From Robertmurraya_A mangrovi (GTDB lineage Bacteria > Bacillota > Bacilli > Bacillales > Cytobacillaceae): a stretch of DNA of 64,000 nt. Position numbers and translations under genes: made by a program. The stretch covers positions 124,001 to 188,000 of the forward strand of contig NZ_JAXOFX010000004.1 in the NCBI RefSeq assembly GCF_034427655.1, written 5' to 3'. How positions within the stretch are numbered: position 1 is the first letter of the stretch; each line of letters begins with the position of its first letter. The notes beneath the pieces are model-generated. The model was not told the DNA's origin. It made no database searches and was given only the letters and a program-made list of their open reading frames with translations. This document shows positions 6,987 to 16,285 of the stretch, piece by piece.

Positions 6987-9062
6987 TTAGGAGCCCCACT
7001 TGAATAGCTTTTTGTACCAAGGGATTTTTTCTTTTTTGTTCTTCTCTTTTTTATGCTCAGGCTCTTCTTTTACACCCTCGATATGGTCAATGCAGTACTC
7101 AGTCGGTTCAGTTCCAGCAACAAAATAGGTTAATCGCTTAACGGGGCAATCCTCTGTTGCAAGTAATCCATTTTGTGGATTAACATAGACTCCTACAGTT
7201 CCCTTTGGAGCTTTAAAAGTTTTAACAGGTTCTCCTTCTAGAGCGGATTCCATAAAATTAATCCAAATATTTTTTGCGTACGTTTTTTCAGAGGACAACT
7301 GAATAGGCTTACCTTTATCAAAACCCGTCCATACAGCTGTTACAAGCTGTGGAGTGTATCCAATCATCCAACTGTCTGTTTCTGTACTACCTGATTTCCC
7401 TGCATACATGCGTGTCATGTTATTAACAACCGTACTTCCTGTAACATTCGAATAACCATTTAGCTTCCGATCAAAAATCCCTGTCATCATATGAGTCATG
7501 ACAAAAGCTTCTTCAGGACGTAAAATCGGCTCGTTAATCTGCTCTTTCTCGTAAATTACTTCACCTTTATGGTTTTCTACTTTTTTAATTAGAGTAGGAG
7601 TTACTTTTTTACCGCCATTAGCGATGATACTATACGCATTAGCCATCTCAATCACTCTTACACCAGATGTGCCTAGTGCAAGGGATGGTACCTTAGCCAT
7701 CTTAGAGGATATACCAAACTTTTTAGCTGTTTCTACTAGTGTTTCTTCTCCAAGAAATAGATGGGTTTTAACAGCATACACATTGTCAGAGAGAGCAAGT
7801 GCTTGTGCCATCGTGATGTCATCATTTGCGTATAAATTATTAAAATTATGAGGTGTATATTCAGGCCGGTTATCCTGAAACTTAAAGGTGGTCACCTCGC
7901 TACGCATCGTGGAAGAAGGTGTAAAGCCTTGCTCTAAAGCAGTGTAATACAACAATGGCTTCATAGTAGAACCGGGCTGGCGAACCGCTTGTACTGCACG
8001 ATTAAAAGGACTTTTAACATAGTCTCTTCCGCCAACCATCGCTTTTACCTGTCCAGTTTTCGGGTCCATAGACACCATACCCACTTGAATTTCAGAATCA
8101 GAAGAAATGTACTTTTCAATGGTTTCTTCCGCAATTTTTTGCTGCTCTAAATCAAGTGTCGTATATATCTTAAGTCCTCCGAGCTCTATCGTTCGCTCAT
8201 CAATGTTCAATACATTTTTTAATGCTTGTCGAACGGCATCTTGAAAGTAAGGGGCAAAATCTACTGAATCAAGTGAATGCTTTCCAATGATAACTAGTTT
8301 CTCACGTAAAGCAGCATTTGCTTCTTCTCTAGTAATAAATCCGTTTTTAACCATTACGTTCAAGATAATTTCTTGTCTTTGCTTGGATCGTTCTAAAGAA
8401 GCTAGTGGGGAATAAATACTTGGCCCCTTGGGAATCCCGGCAAGCACAGTAGCCTCACCTAAGGATAACGAGTTCGCATCCTTGCCAAAATAATACTGGC
8501 TAGCTGCCTGAATACCATAAGCTCCTTTACCGTAATAGATGGTATTTAGATATCCTTCTAGTATCTGATCTTTCGTGTAGTTCATTTCTAATCTAATGGT
8601 ATAAAAGGCCTCTAGAAATTTTCTTTTCCACGTTTTTTCATGCTCAAGGAAAAGATTCCTAGCATATTGTTGACTGATCGTACTTGCTCCCTGAACTTTA
8701 GCTCGCGCTTTAATGTCAGCTAAGGCAGCACCAGCAATTCTTTTATAATCAAATCCATTATGTTTGTAATAGGTTTTATCTTCTATGGCAATGGTGGCTT
8801 CTATTAGTTTTGGTGATATTTCTTCTAGTTCAACCCAGTATCGTTTCTCACCATTGTTGCTCTCACCAATCACAGTCCCATCATCAGAGAAATAAAGGGT
8901 AGATTGAGGGACAGCAAGTGGAGGTGGACCAAGAATCTTAGCATAGACTAAAATCCCAATGAACAAGAGTAAACCAATAGAAAGACAAAACAAGCCTATA
9001 ATTAATAGAGCTCTTAAGTATTTGATCGTACGCCTAAAACGATGGTCGGTCATCAGTTCCAA
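6987..9062 (-). CDS. pbpG: Class A penicillin-binding protein 2D (PbpG)
   Basis: A bifunctional peptidoglycan synthase of 691 residues, the length of B. subtilis PbpG, which acts in forespore cell wall synthesis. It has a cytoplasmic N-terminus, a membrane anchor at residues about 17-42, and a GT51 glycosyltransferase with catalytic E94 in IAIEDKTYYKHNG. The transpeptidase has S365 in GSTMKP, SDN at 425-427 and KSGST at 556-560. The tail is lysine-rich. The start is TTG with AAAGAGGTGA upstream; an ATG three codons later is the alternative. The role is by family; no forespore promoter was securely identified. Confidence 0.93.
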   Translation of the reverse strand: MELMTDHRFRRTIKYLRALLIIGLFCLSIGLLLFIGILVYAKILGPPPLAVPQSTLYFSDDGTVIGESNNGEKRYWVELEEISPKLIEATIAIEDKTYYKHNGFDYKRIAGAALADIKARAKVQGASTISQQYARNLFLEHEKTWKRKFLEAFYTIRLEMNYTKDQILEGYLNTIYYGKGAYGIQAASQYYFGKDANSLSLGEATVLAGIPKGPSIYSPLASLERSKQRQEIILNVMVKNGFITREEANAALREKLVIIGKHSLDSVDFAPYFQDAVRQALKNVLNIDERTIELGGLKIYTTLDLEQQKIAEETIEKYISSDSEIQVGMVSMDPKTGQVKAMVGGRDYVKSPFNRAVQAVRQPGSTMKPLLYYTALEQGFTPSSTMRSEVTTFKFQDNRPEYTPHNFNNLYANDDITMAQALALSDNVYAVKTHLFLGEETLVETAKKFGISSKMAKVPSLALGTSGVRVIEMANAYSIIANGGKKVTPTLIKKVENHKGEVIYEKEQINEPILRPEEAFVMTHMMTGIFDRKLNGYSNVTGSTVVNNMTRMYAGKSGSTETDSWMIGYTPQLVTAVWTGFDKGKPIQLSSEKTYAKNIWINFMESALEGEPVKTFKAPKGTVGVYVNPQNGLLATEDCPVKRLTYFVAGTEPTEYCIDHIEGVKEEPEHKKEKNKKEKIPWYKKLFKWGS

Positions 9063-9297
9063 TGCAAATCACCTCTTTCCTTGTAAAGTGAAAAATAGAC
9101 ATTAAGACTTTCTATCAGTATGAAATATTTAGGTGTTTTTTAAACATTGAGCAAAAAAAGAAATTTTTTCTTGATTTTTTGCTAGATTCATCTATACTTT
9201 TTTTGTTTAGAAGTTTTTGATGATTTAATACAACAAAGTTAATCATGCAGATGATTTAGGGCCTATAGATTTACAAATTGGCTCCTTACAAATATGT

Positions 9298-9326
9298 TTG
9301 TATTTGAAATGTTAGGGAAGTATAAA
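9298..9326 (+). promoter_or_regulatory. Candidate sigma-A promoter of speEB
   Basis: TTGTAT (9298-9303), a 17-base spacer and TATAAA (9321-9326) lie about 30 bases before the speE start. Confidence 0.5.
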
Positions 9327-9356
9327 ATTATAATTTAGTCTGAAAGGATGAATGAA

Positions 9357-10184
9357 ATGGGATTATGGTTTACTGAAAAGCAAACTGAGAACTTTGGAAT
9401 TACAATGAAAGTGAAACGCACATTACATACGGAACAAACAGAATTTCAAAAATTAGATATGGTAGAAACAGAAGAGTGGGGCAACATGCTTCTTTTAGAT
9501 GACATGGTTATGACATCTATTAAAGATGAGTTCGTATACCACGAAATGGTTGCACATATTCCTTTATTTACTCACCCAAACCCTGAGAACGTTCTTGTTG
9601 TTGGTGGTGGTGACGGAGGAGTAATCCGTGAAGTATTAAAGCACCCAAGTGTAAAAAAAGCGACACTTGTTGAAATCGACGGAAAAGTAATCGAGTATTC
9701 GAAAAAGTACCTTCCAGAAATCGCTGGTATGTTAGATGACGCACGTGTAGAAGTAAAAGTAGATGACGGCTTCATGCATATCGCTCAAAGTGAAAACGTG
9801 TATGACGTTATCATGGTAGATTCTACTGAGCCAGTAGGTCCTGCGGTAAACCTATTTACAAAAGGTTTCTACGCTGGTATCTCTAAAGCGTTAAAAGAAG
9901 ATGGGATTTTCGTTGCACAATCAGACAACCCATGGTTTAAAGCTGATTTAATTAGCACGGTTCAAAGAGACGTTAAAGAAATCTTCCCAATTACTAGACT
10001 TTACATTGCTAACATTCCAACATATCCAAGTGGTATGTGGGCATTCACATTAGGATCTAAAAAGCATGATCCACTAGAAGTAAGTGAAGAGCGTTTCCAT
10101 GAAATCGACACGAAGTACTACACTAAAGAACTGCACAAAGCAGCTTTCGTATTACCGAAATTCGTACAAGACTTAGTAAAATAA
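9357..10184 (+). CDS. speE: Spermidine synthase SpeE
   Basis: SpeE transfers aminopropyl from decarboxylated S-adenosylmethionine to putrescine. The 275 residues form a Rossmann methyltransferase-like fold, with the nucleotide loop GGGDGG at residues 83-88, DG at 108-109 and the catalytic aspartate D155 in MVDSTEPVGP. The start at 9357 (MGLWFTEKQT) follows GAAAGG at 9 bases and aligns with B. subtilis SpeE; the ATG at 9348 lies too close to the ribosome binding site. It is paired with speB, so agmatine-derived putrescine is the likely substrate source. Confidence 0.96.
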   Translation: MGLWFTEKQTENFGITMKVKRTLHTEQTEFQKLDMVETEEWGNMLLLDDMVMTSIKDEFVYHEMVAHIPLFTHPNPENVLVVGGGDGGVIREVLKHPSVKKATLVEIDGKVIEYSKKYLPEIAGMLDDARVEVKVDDGFMHIAQSENVYDVIMVDSTEPVGPAVNLFTKGFYAGISKALKEDGIFVAQSDNPWFKADLISTVQRDVKEIFPITRLYIANIPTYPSGMWAFTLGSKKHDPLEVSEERFHEIDTKYYTKELHKAAFVLPKFVQDLVK

Positions 10185-10237
10185 GGGGTCAGACCCTCTT
10201 TAACACAGTAAAGCAGTGGGGGTCAGTCCCCCTTTAA
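10185..10237. repeat. GGGGTCAGACC-type direct repeat pair
   Basis: Two direct copies of a GGGGTCAGWCCC..CTTTAA unit occupy 10185-10203 and 10218-10237, between speE and speB. The second begins in the upstream region of speB. The unit matches the half-site of the palindromes at 23340 and 45177. Confidence 0.75.
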
Positions 10238-10251
10238 TGGAGGTATGTAAG

Positions 10252-11124
10252 ATGCGTTTTGATGAAGCTTATTCTGGTAACGTGTTTATTAAGAGTCATC
10301 CTAGCTTTGAGGAAAGTAAAGCGGTTCTTTACGGAATGCCAATGGATTGGACGGTTAGCTATCGTCCAGGTTCTCGTTTTGGCCCTACTCGTATCCGTGA
10401 AGTATCGATTGGATTAGAAGAGTACAGTGCTTATTTAGATCGTGAATTAGAAGATGTTAAATACTTTGATGCGGGAGATATTCCATTACCATTCGGTAAC
10501 CCACAAAAGAGCTTAGATACAATCGAGGAATTCGTGGATCAATTATTGGCAGCAGGTAAGTTTCCACTAGGAATGGGTGGGGAGCACTTAGTATCATGGC
10601 CTGTAATGAAAGCTATGTACAAAAAGTACCCAGATTTAGCGATTATCCACATGGATGCTCATACCGATTTACGTGAGCATTATGAGGGAGAGCCATTATC
10701 TCACTCTACTCCAATTCGTAAAGTGGCAGAATTAATCGGACCAACAAACGTTTATTCTTTTGGAATTCGCTCTGGAATGAAGGAAGAATTCGAATGGGCA
10801 AAACAAGTGGGTATGCATATTTCTAAATTTGATGTTCACCAACCATTAAAAGAAATTCTACCAACTCTTGCTGGACGCCCTGTCTATGTAACCATTGATA
10901 TCGACGTTCTTGACCCAGCTCATGCACCGGGTACAGGTACAGTAGATGCTGGAGGAATCACATCTAGAGAGCTTTTAGCTTCTATCCATGAAATTGCTCG
11001 TTCAGAAGTAAATGTAGTTGGAGCAGACTTAGTAGAAGTAGCACCAATCTATGACGTATCTGAACAAACAGCTAACACAGCAAGCAAACTAATCCGCGAA
11101 ATGATTTTAGGATGGGTTAAATAG
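10252..11124 (+). CDS. speB: Agmatinase SpeB
   Basis: Hydrolyses agmatine to putrescine and urea. The 290 residues of the ureohydrolase fold carry the manganese ligands in GGEHLVSW (H112), DAHTD (D135, H137, D139) and TIDIDVLDPA (D216, D218). The start at 10252 (MRFDEAYSG) follows TGGAGG and aligns with B. subtilis SpeB. The stretch from 10216 is a frame extension through a repeat. It sits 67 bases after speE in the conserved polyamine pair. Confidence 0.96.
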   Translation: MRFDEAYSGNVFIKSHPSFEESKAVLYGMPMDWTVSYRPGSRFGPTRIREVSIGLEEYSAYLDRELEDVKYFDAGDIPLPFGNPQKSLDTIEEFVDQLLAAGKFPLGMGGEHLVSWPVMKAMYKKYPDLAIIHMDAHTDLREHYEGEPLSHSTPIRKVAELIGPTNVYSFGIRSGMKEEFEWAKQVGMHISKFDVHQPLKEILPTLAGRPVYVTIDIDVLDPAHAPGTGTVDAGGITSRELLASIHEIARSEVNVVGADLVEVAPIYDVSEQTANTASKLIREMILGWVK

Positions 11125-11139
11125 ATAATTGATATTTTA

Positions 11140-11238
11140 GGTGACAGGCACCTGTAATGTGATCGTAATATTACAGGTGCTTTTTTGTGTTTTTTTAAAA
11201 CTAAATGTATGACAAAATGATTACAGGTGCCTGTCACC
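11140..11238. repeat. GGTGACAGGCACCTGTAAT repeat element, copy 1 (three arms)
   Basis: A 19-bp arm at 11140-11158 is perfectly inverted at 11220-11238, and a third partial arm, ATTACAGGTGC, lies at 11170-11180 followed by TTTTTT. The left arm can therefore pair with the middle arm as an intrinsic terminator for speB or with the far right arm. Confidence 0.8.
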
Positions 11239-11316
11239 AGTAACATTTGCACTTACCCATCAAAATCTTTATACTAATTAAGTTAAACTAGCTTATTGAT
11301 AAAGGAAGTGTGACCG

Positions 11317-11757
11317 TTGTCCATTAGTCCAGCGGAACAAAAACCTGTGAAGATAAAAGTACATACATCGATTCGGAATGGAAATGAGAAAGAAACTTTT
11401 GAATTGACGACATTTGGCCGATACTATGAAAAGAATGGCTCCTCTTTTCTTCAATACGAAGAAGTAATGGAAGAGGGTACGATTAAATCCATTGTAAAAG
11501 TGTCAGAAGAAGAAGTGTTAATTCTCCGTTCAGGAGCCGTTTCTATGCGAATGGTATTTCAAAAAGAAAAGAAGCTAAGAGGAAGATACGAAACTCCTTT
11601 TGGTCAAATGGAACTTACAACAAGAACAAAGCGACTAAACCACTCTTACAATGAAGAGACAAACAAGGGTCTAGTGGATTTACTATATGAATTGAATATG
11701 CAAGGCTCTAATGCGGGTACATATCACATGGAAATTACCTTTGAGGAGGAAAAGTAG
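11317..11757 (+). CDS. ywiB: YwiB, DUF1934 beta-barrel protein
   Basis: A 146-residue cytoplasmic protein of the DUF1934 (YwiB) family with a lipocalin-like beta-barrel and no known ligand. Alternating hydrophobic strands such as SFLQYEEVMEEG and MRMVFQKEKKLRGRYETPFG fit that fold. The start is TTG with AAAGGAAG upstream. It stops 3 bases before argS, and the argS ribosome binding site lies inside its last codons, so the two are cotranscribed and probably coupled, as in B. subtilis. Confidence 0.87.
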   Translation: MSISPAEQKPVKIKVHTSIRNGNEKETFELTTFGRYYEKNGSSFLQYEEVMEEGTIKSIVKVSEEEVLILRSGAVSMRMVFQKEKKLRGRYETPFGQMELTTRTKRLNHSYNEETNKGLVDLLYELNMQGSNAGTYHMEITFEEEK

Positions 11758-11760
11758 GAA

Positions 11761-13431
11761 ATGAATATTGTCGAGCAAGTCCAATTGAAGCTCAAAGAAG
11801 AAATTAAAGCAGCTGTCTTAAAAGCAAATCTTGCAACAGAAGACCAAATTGCAGACGTTATTTTAGAAGTTCCTAAGGAAAAGGCTCATGGAGATTACTC
11901 TACTAATATGGCTATGCAATTAGCTAGAGTGGCTAAAAAAGCTCCTCGTATGATAGCAGAAGCGATTGTAGAAAACTTTGACCAGTCAAAGGCGTCTATT
12001 GAAAAAATGGAAATCGCTGGTCCTGGCTTTATTAATTTTTATATGAATAATAGCTTTTTAACTGATTTGATTCCAACGATATTAAAAGCTGGCGACAACT
12101 ACGGTGAAACGACGGTCGGAAACAATCAAAAGATCCAAGTCGAGTTCGTTTCAGCAAACCCAACAGGAGATCTTCACCTTGGACATGCACGTGGAGCGGC
12201 AGTAGGTGACTCATTATGTAACGTTCTAGCTAAAGCAGGCTATGATGTTTCTCGTGAATATTATATTAATGACGCTGGGAACCAGATCAATAATCTTGCA
12301 TACTCGGTTGAAGCTCGATATTTCCAAGCTTTAGGAATGGAAAAAGAAATGCCGGCAGATGGTTACCACGGAGAAGATATTATTGGAATCGGTAAAAAAC
12401 TAGCAGAAGAGTTTGGCGATAAATATGTTGAAATGGATGAACAAGAACGTTTCGATTTTTTCCGTGAATACGGATTAAAGTACGAAATGGCTAAGCTGAA
12501 AAAGGATCTAGAGGACTTCCGTGTACCTTTTGATGTATGGTACTCAGAAACTTCTTTATACCATAACGGAAAAATTGAAACGGCATTAAATGCACTAAAA
12601 GAAAATGGTCATATTTATGAAGAAGACGGTGCAACTTGGTTCCGCTCAATGGAATTAGGTGATGATAAAAACCGTGTATTAATTAAGCAGGATGGCTCTT
12701 ATACATATTTAACGCCTGATATCGCTTACCATAAAGATAAATTAGAGCGTGGCTTTGAAAAGCTAATCAACATTTGGGGTGCAGACCATCACGGTTATAT
12801 CCCACGTATGAAAGCGGCTATTGAGGCTTTAGGTTATGGGCGCGACGCACTTGAAGTAGAAATCATTCAACTCGTTCACCTATATAAAAACGGTGAGAAA
12901 ATGAAGATGAGTAAACGTACAGGTAAAGCCGTTACGATGCGTGACCTAGTGGAAGAAGTAGGTCTAGATGCAGTACGTTATTTCTTTGCGATGAGAAGTG
13001 CGGATACTCACATGGATTTTGACTTAGACTTAGCGGTTTCGCAGTCTAACGAAAACCCTGTTTATTATGCTCAGTACGCACATGCACGTATCTCAAGTAT
13101 TCTTCGCCAAGGAGAAGAGCAAGGGTATCAAGCGGACCTCGATGCAGACTTCTCTTTAATTGGAGCGGAAAAAGAAATCGAATTGCTTAAAAAGCTAGGG
13201 GAATTCCCTCAGGCTGTTGCAGAAGCAGCTCTAAAAAGAATGCCTCACCGCATTACAAATTACATTTATGAACTAGCATCTACTTTCCATAGTTTTTACA
13301 ATGCTGAAAAAGTGTTAGATGCAGAGAATGTTGACCGAACAAAAGCACGTTTAGCATTAATTAAAACCGTTCAAACGACATTGAAAAATGCACTCTCTCT
13401 AATTGGAGTTTCAGCACCGGAAAGAATGTAA
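11761..13431 (+). CDS. argS: Arginyl-tRNA synthetase
   Basis: A class I aminoacyl-tRNA synthetase charging tRNA-Arg, 556 residues. It has the N-terminal additional domain, the HLGH form of HIGH at 139-142 in GDLHLGHARG, and KMSKRTG as the second signature. The anticodon-binding DALR domain at the C-terminus has the usual YAHARI and final ALSLIGV..M segments. The ATG is preceded by GAGGAGG. It lies in an operon with ywiB and ends at a clear terminator. Confidence 0.97.
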   Translation: MNIVEQVQLKLKEEIKAAVLKANLATEDQIADVILEVPKEKAHGDYSTNMAMQLARVAKKAPRMIAEAIVENFDQSKASIEKMEIAGPGFINFYMNNSFLTDLIPTILKAGDNYGETTVGNNQKIQVEFVSANPTGDLHLGHARGAAVGDSLCNVLAKAGYDVSREYYINDAGNQINNLAYSVEARYFQALGMEKEMPADGYHGEDIIGIGKKLAEEFGDKYVEMDEQERFDFFREYGLKYEMAKLKKDLEDFRVPFDVWYSETSLYHNGKIETALNALKENGHIYEEDGATWFRSMELGDDKNRVLIKQDGSYTYLTPDIAYHKDKLERGFEKLINIWGADHHGYIPRMKAAIEALGYGRDALEVEIIQLVHLYKNGEKMKMSKRTGKAVTMRDLVEEVGLDAVRYFFAMRSADTHMDFDLDLAVSQSNENPVYYAQYAHARISSILRQGEEQGYQADLDADFSLIGAEKEIELLKKLGEFPQAVAEAALKRMPHRITNYIYELASTFHSFYNAEKVLDAENVDRTKARLALIKTVQTTLKNALSLIGVSAPERM

Positions 13432-13464
13432 ATTTCTAATAAATAACGAAAACAATCATAATAT

Positions 13465-13498
13465 AAAAAGGCATCTGAAAATTTTAGATGCCTTTTTC
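13465..13498 (+). terminator. Intrinsic terminator of ywiB-argS
   Basis: AAAAGGCATCTgAAAATTTTAGATGCCTTTTT folds as a strong stem with a T run. Confidence 0.88.
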
Positions 13499-13561
13499 TC
13501 ATTCAAACCCTTTAAGTGGGGAATAGCTATAGTATGGATTGTAGTCAATGAGGAGGATCAT

Positions 13562-13741
13562 ATGAAACTTGCCATTTTAGCCGTTATTACTGGATTTATT
13601 GTAGGATTTATATTTGCTTTATTAAAATTACCTATCCCAGCGCCACCTGCTCTTCCTGGTATAATGGGGATAGTCGGTATTTATTTAGGTTTCAAAGCAT
13701 ATGAGCAAGTTGCTCCATGGCTTCAAACTCTTTGGAAATAG
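13562..13741 (+). CDS. XapX domain (DUF1427) small membrane protein
   Basis: A 59-residue protein with two transmembrane segments (about 2-22 and 29-48) joined by the proline-rich turn LPIPAPPALPG, the hallmark of the XapX/DUF1427 family. The function is unknown; some members neighbour xanthosine permease genes, but that context is absent here. The start at 13562 follows a perfect GAGGAGG at the right distance. Upstream in-frame starts from 13403 overlap the argS end and its terminator and are rejected. Confidence 0.82.
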   Translation: MKLAILAVITGFIVGFIFALLKLPIPAPPALPGIMGIVGIYLGFKAYEQVAPWLQTLWK

Positions 13742-13768
13742 GAAAAAGCGGCTTTGGCCGCTTTTTCT
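13742..13768. terminator. Bidirectional terminator between the XapX gene and uvsE
   Basis: GAAAAAGCGGC-ttt-GGCCGCTTTTTC is symmetric with A and T runs between convergent genes, touching the uvsE stop codon. Confidence 0.85.
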
Positions 13769-14723
13769 ATTTCCATTCAATCATCGCCCCGCCAATCCGT
13801 TTAACCCCTCTTATTTTACTAACATCCTCAACAAGTTTCAGTGCTGCTTGATCTTTCTTTTTCGCCTCAATCATAAAGTCAACATCAACTTTCAGTGACT
13901 TTAGTATCTCTAACAACGGCATGATGAACTCTAAATCTACATAGTCAGCATGAGGTCTGAATTCCTTTTCAGATTTAGGAGAGGAAATATGAATTTTCGG
14001 TCTCAGTCCTACACGTTCCCACGTTTTAAAAATCATCGGCAATGTCTCTTCTAATGGTGTAACACAACAATTCGCCATATGGTGATGGTAATCAAATACT
14101 AGAGGGATATCTTCTTTTAAACAAACCGCTAAAGTCTCATCGGTAGTATAGGTTTTATCATCATTTTCTAGTGTCATTCTGTTTTTGATATGCTGAGGTA
14201 ATTTTTTTAAATTGTTATGAAATCTTTTAATTGTTTCCTCTTTATCTCCATAAGCCCCGCCGATATGAATATTAATAATACCCTCGTCTTCCAATCCCAT
14301 AGCTCCAAGCATTCGATAATGGTAATCCATATCTATGACCGCGTTGTCTGTAACTTCCTTTCTTGTAGAGGTAAACAAGGTATATTGATTGGGATGAAAA
14401 CTGACGCGCATATGTGTCTTTTTTATTAGGTTTCCTAATTCCAACCATTCTTGACGAAAAGGTTCGACAAAATCCCAATTTACTTCTGGATGGGTGGATA
14501 GAGGAGCAATGGAACTTGAGAGTCTGTATAGCTGTATTTCATGAGCGATATTATAGTGGACCATTCTTAGCGTGTTTTGAATGTTCTGAGCTGTCACCCA
14601 GTGAAGTCGCTCATTTCTCTCTTCCTCAGGCAGCTGTTTATATCGAGTAAAAGTAAGGGCTCTAGCGGGAGATGCCTCCCATAAGCTTATAGCAGTGGAG
14701 ACATATCCAAAGCGAATTTTCAT
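13767..14723 (-). CDS. uvsE: UV damage endonuclease UvsE
   Basis: An apurinic/UV-dimer endonuclease (UVDE) of 318 residues with a TIM-barrel fold like endonuclease IV. It nicks 5' to UV photoproducts as an alternative to UvrABC. The start MKIRFGYVST, the metal-site segments SFHPNQY, HIGGAYGDKE, LENDDKTYT and DYHHH, and the C-terminal MIEAKKKD all fit the family. It is on the minus strand beside clsB, which ends 37 bases before its start, so the two are probably cotranscribed as in the B. subtilis ywjD-ywjE pair. Confidence 0.93.
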   Translation of the reverse strand: MKIRFGYVSTAISLWEASPARALTFTRYKQLPEEERNERLHWVTAQNIQNTLRMVHYNIAHEIQLYRLSSSIAPLSTHPEVNWDFVEPFRQEWLELGNLIKKTHMRVSFHPNQYTLFTSTRKEVTDNAVIDMDYHYRMLGAMGLEDEGIINIHIGGAYGDKEETIKRFHNNLKKLPQHIKNRMTLENDDKTYTTDETLAVCLKEDIPLVFDYHHHMANCCVTPLEETLPMIFKTWERVGLRPKIHISSPKSEKEFRPHADYVDLEFIMPLLEILKSLKVDVDFMIEAKKKDQAALKLVEDVSKIRGVKRIGGAMIEWK

Positions 14724-14760
14724 TGAACAAATCTCCTTTATCTAGCCAGTTTATGAGTGT

Positions 14761-15960
14761 TTATAAAAAGTGGGAGATAGGTCGTGCGATAGCTTCTTTT
14801 ATGGATGTACTAAGCTTAAACCGGTTTAATTCCTCCAATGTTAACACCTTCGAATCTAAAATATCCTTCTCAATGACAGCTTTTAGTTTATCTATTAAGT
14901 TTTTATCGAATATATAGCAATTTATTTCATGGTTTAAAAATAAGCTTCTTTTATCAAAGTTTGCCGTGCCAATGTCACAGATATTATCATCAATAAATAA
15001 TACTTTTGCATGGTAGAACCCTTTTAAATACTGATGAACATCAGCGCCTTTTTTCAATATTTCTCTTAAATAAGGGTGGGAAGCTTCCTGGACTAATGCA
15101 TGATCTGATTTATATGGGACAAGTAAAGTGATGTGGACACCACGATCTAAAGCATCTAATAAATCCTTCAAAATTTTTGTACTTGGTATGAAGTATGGAG
15201 TACCAATCATGATAGATTTTTCCGCCTTACGAATGAGTCCACTGAAGGTTTCTTCTAGGTAAAACCCTTCAGAAGGAATAATTTGATGTCTCGATTGGCC
15301 CTTTGGTAGCATCGGAAAATAAATACTATCTTGCAGAAGGTTTTCCTTCCTTTCTTCACGCCAATCTTTTAAAAACTCTCGTTGTAAATCATGAACCCCT
15401 TCACCCATGATTTTCAAATGATAATCTCTCCAAGGGCAAAGTTTCGGATCCATGTTGATGTATTCCTTCCCAATATTAAATCCACCTATATAACCCATTT
15501 TTCCGTCGATAACGGTAATCTTGCGGTGGTTTCTCACTTGAGATGAGTAAAAGAGGAAGGGAAATTTAAGAACATGGCAAAAGGCAAACTTCACACCATC
15601 ATCTTTTAACTCTTTTACGATGGAATTTTTAACACTAAAACTCCCTAACCAATCCAGTAGTAGACGGACTTCAACACCATTTTTGGCTCTCTCTTTTAAA
15701 ATTGATAAAAATTCTTTGCTGACGGGATCGTCCTTTACGATGTAAAATAGAATATGAATATGCTTTTCAGCTTTCCTGAGTTCAGAAAATAAATCCTCAA
15801 ATAATTCTGGGCCACCTGTAAAAATCTCAAAGTTGCTTTCTCGAATCGGGTAATTTTTACGATTAATAGCTGACAGGTGTTTTTTTCTCCCAAATTTATA
15901 GTCAAGAAACAAGAGAAGTCCAATCAGCAAGAGAACTGCAACAATGATTGCTAAGGCCAT
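14761..15960 (-). CDS. clsB: Cardiolipin synthase family phospholipase D protein ClsB (YwjE)
   Basis: A membrane enzyme of 399 residues, one residue longer than B. subtilis ClsB. A single N-terminal transmembrane segment (about 2-20) is followed by two HKD phospholipase D motifs, H145-K147-D152 in NHRKITVIDG and H317-K319-D324 in YHAKVLFIDD. It is expected to condense two phosphatidylglycerol molecules to cardiolipin. It is slightly shorter at the N-terminus than major synthases, which carry two membrane segments. The exact role as a minor synthase is inferred from the B. subtilis counterpart. Confidence 0.9.
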   Translation of the reverse strand: MALAIIVAVLLLIGLLLFLDYKFGRKKHLSAINRKNYPIRESNFEIFTGGPELFEDLFSELRKAEKHIHILFYIVKDDPVSKEFLSILKERAKNGVEVRLLLDWLGSFSVKNSIVKELKDDGVKFAFCHVLKFPFLFYSSQVRNHRKITVIDGKMGYIGGFNIGKEYINMDPKLCPWRDYHLKIMGEGVHDLQREFLKDWREERKENLLQDSIYFPMLPKGQSRHQIIPSEGFYLEETFSGLIRKAEKSIMIGTPYFIPSTKILKDLLDALDRGVHITLLVPYKSDHALVQEASHPYLREILKKGADVHQYLKGFYHAKVLFIDDNICDIGTANFDKRSLFLNHEINCYIFDKNLIDKLKAVIEKDILDSKVLTLEELNRFKLSTSIKEAIARPISHFL

Positions 15961-16151
15961 AAATCTTAGATTCTCCCCTCAGTTGGTTTGACTATATTTT
16001 GTCCGTTTTATCATCTTCTATGAATGAATGTGCTATATAAGGAAGCTCTTAGTAGAATACTTTGTAACCGCATACATATTGATTACCTAATCTGAATAGA
16101 TTTGTTAAACAAGTTTTCATCTAAAACAATTATAAAATCAATAAAAATTGG

Positions 16152-16179
16152 TTGACTGAATGCTCATTCATTATATAAT
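16152..16179 (+). promoter_or_regulatory. fadF promoter with overlapping FadR-like operator
   Basis: TTGACT (16152-16157), a 16-base spacer and TATAAT (16174-16179) make a good sigma-A promoter. The palindrome TGAATG-CT-CATTCA (16157-16170) fills the spacer, which is a repressor position. Its halves match the TGAATGA/TCATTCA halves of the B. subtilis FadR box, with a shorter centre. The rest of the 15961-16285 gap shows nothing else. Confidence 0.65.
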
Positions 16180-16285
16180 GGAATTAGAAATAAATTCAGA
16201 AAATTTCATTCGTTTTGAAATTTTCCTCAAATGTTAGAGTTAGAGGGGAACTCTTAAATACAATAAGGAAGGGGAACACTAGCAT

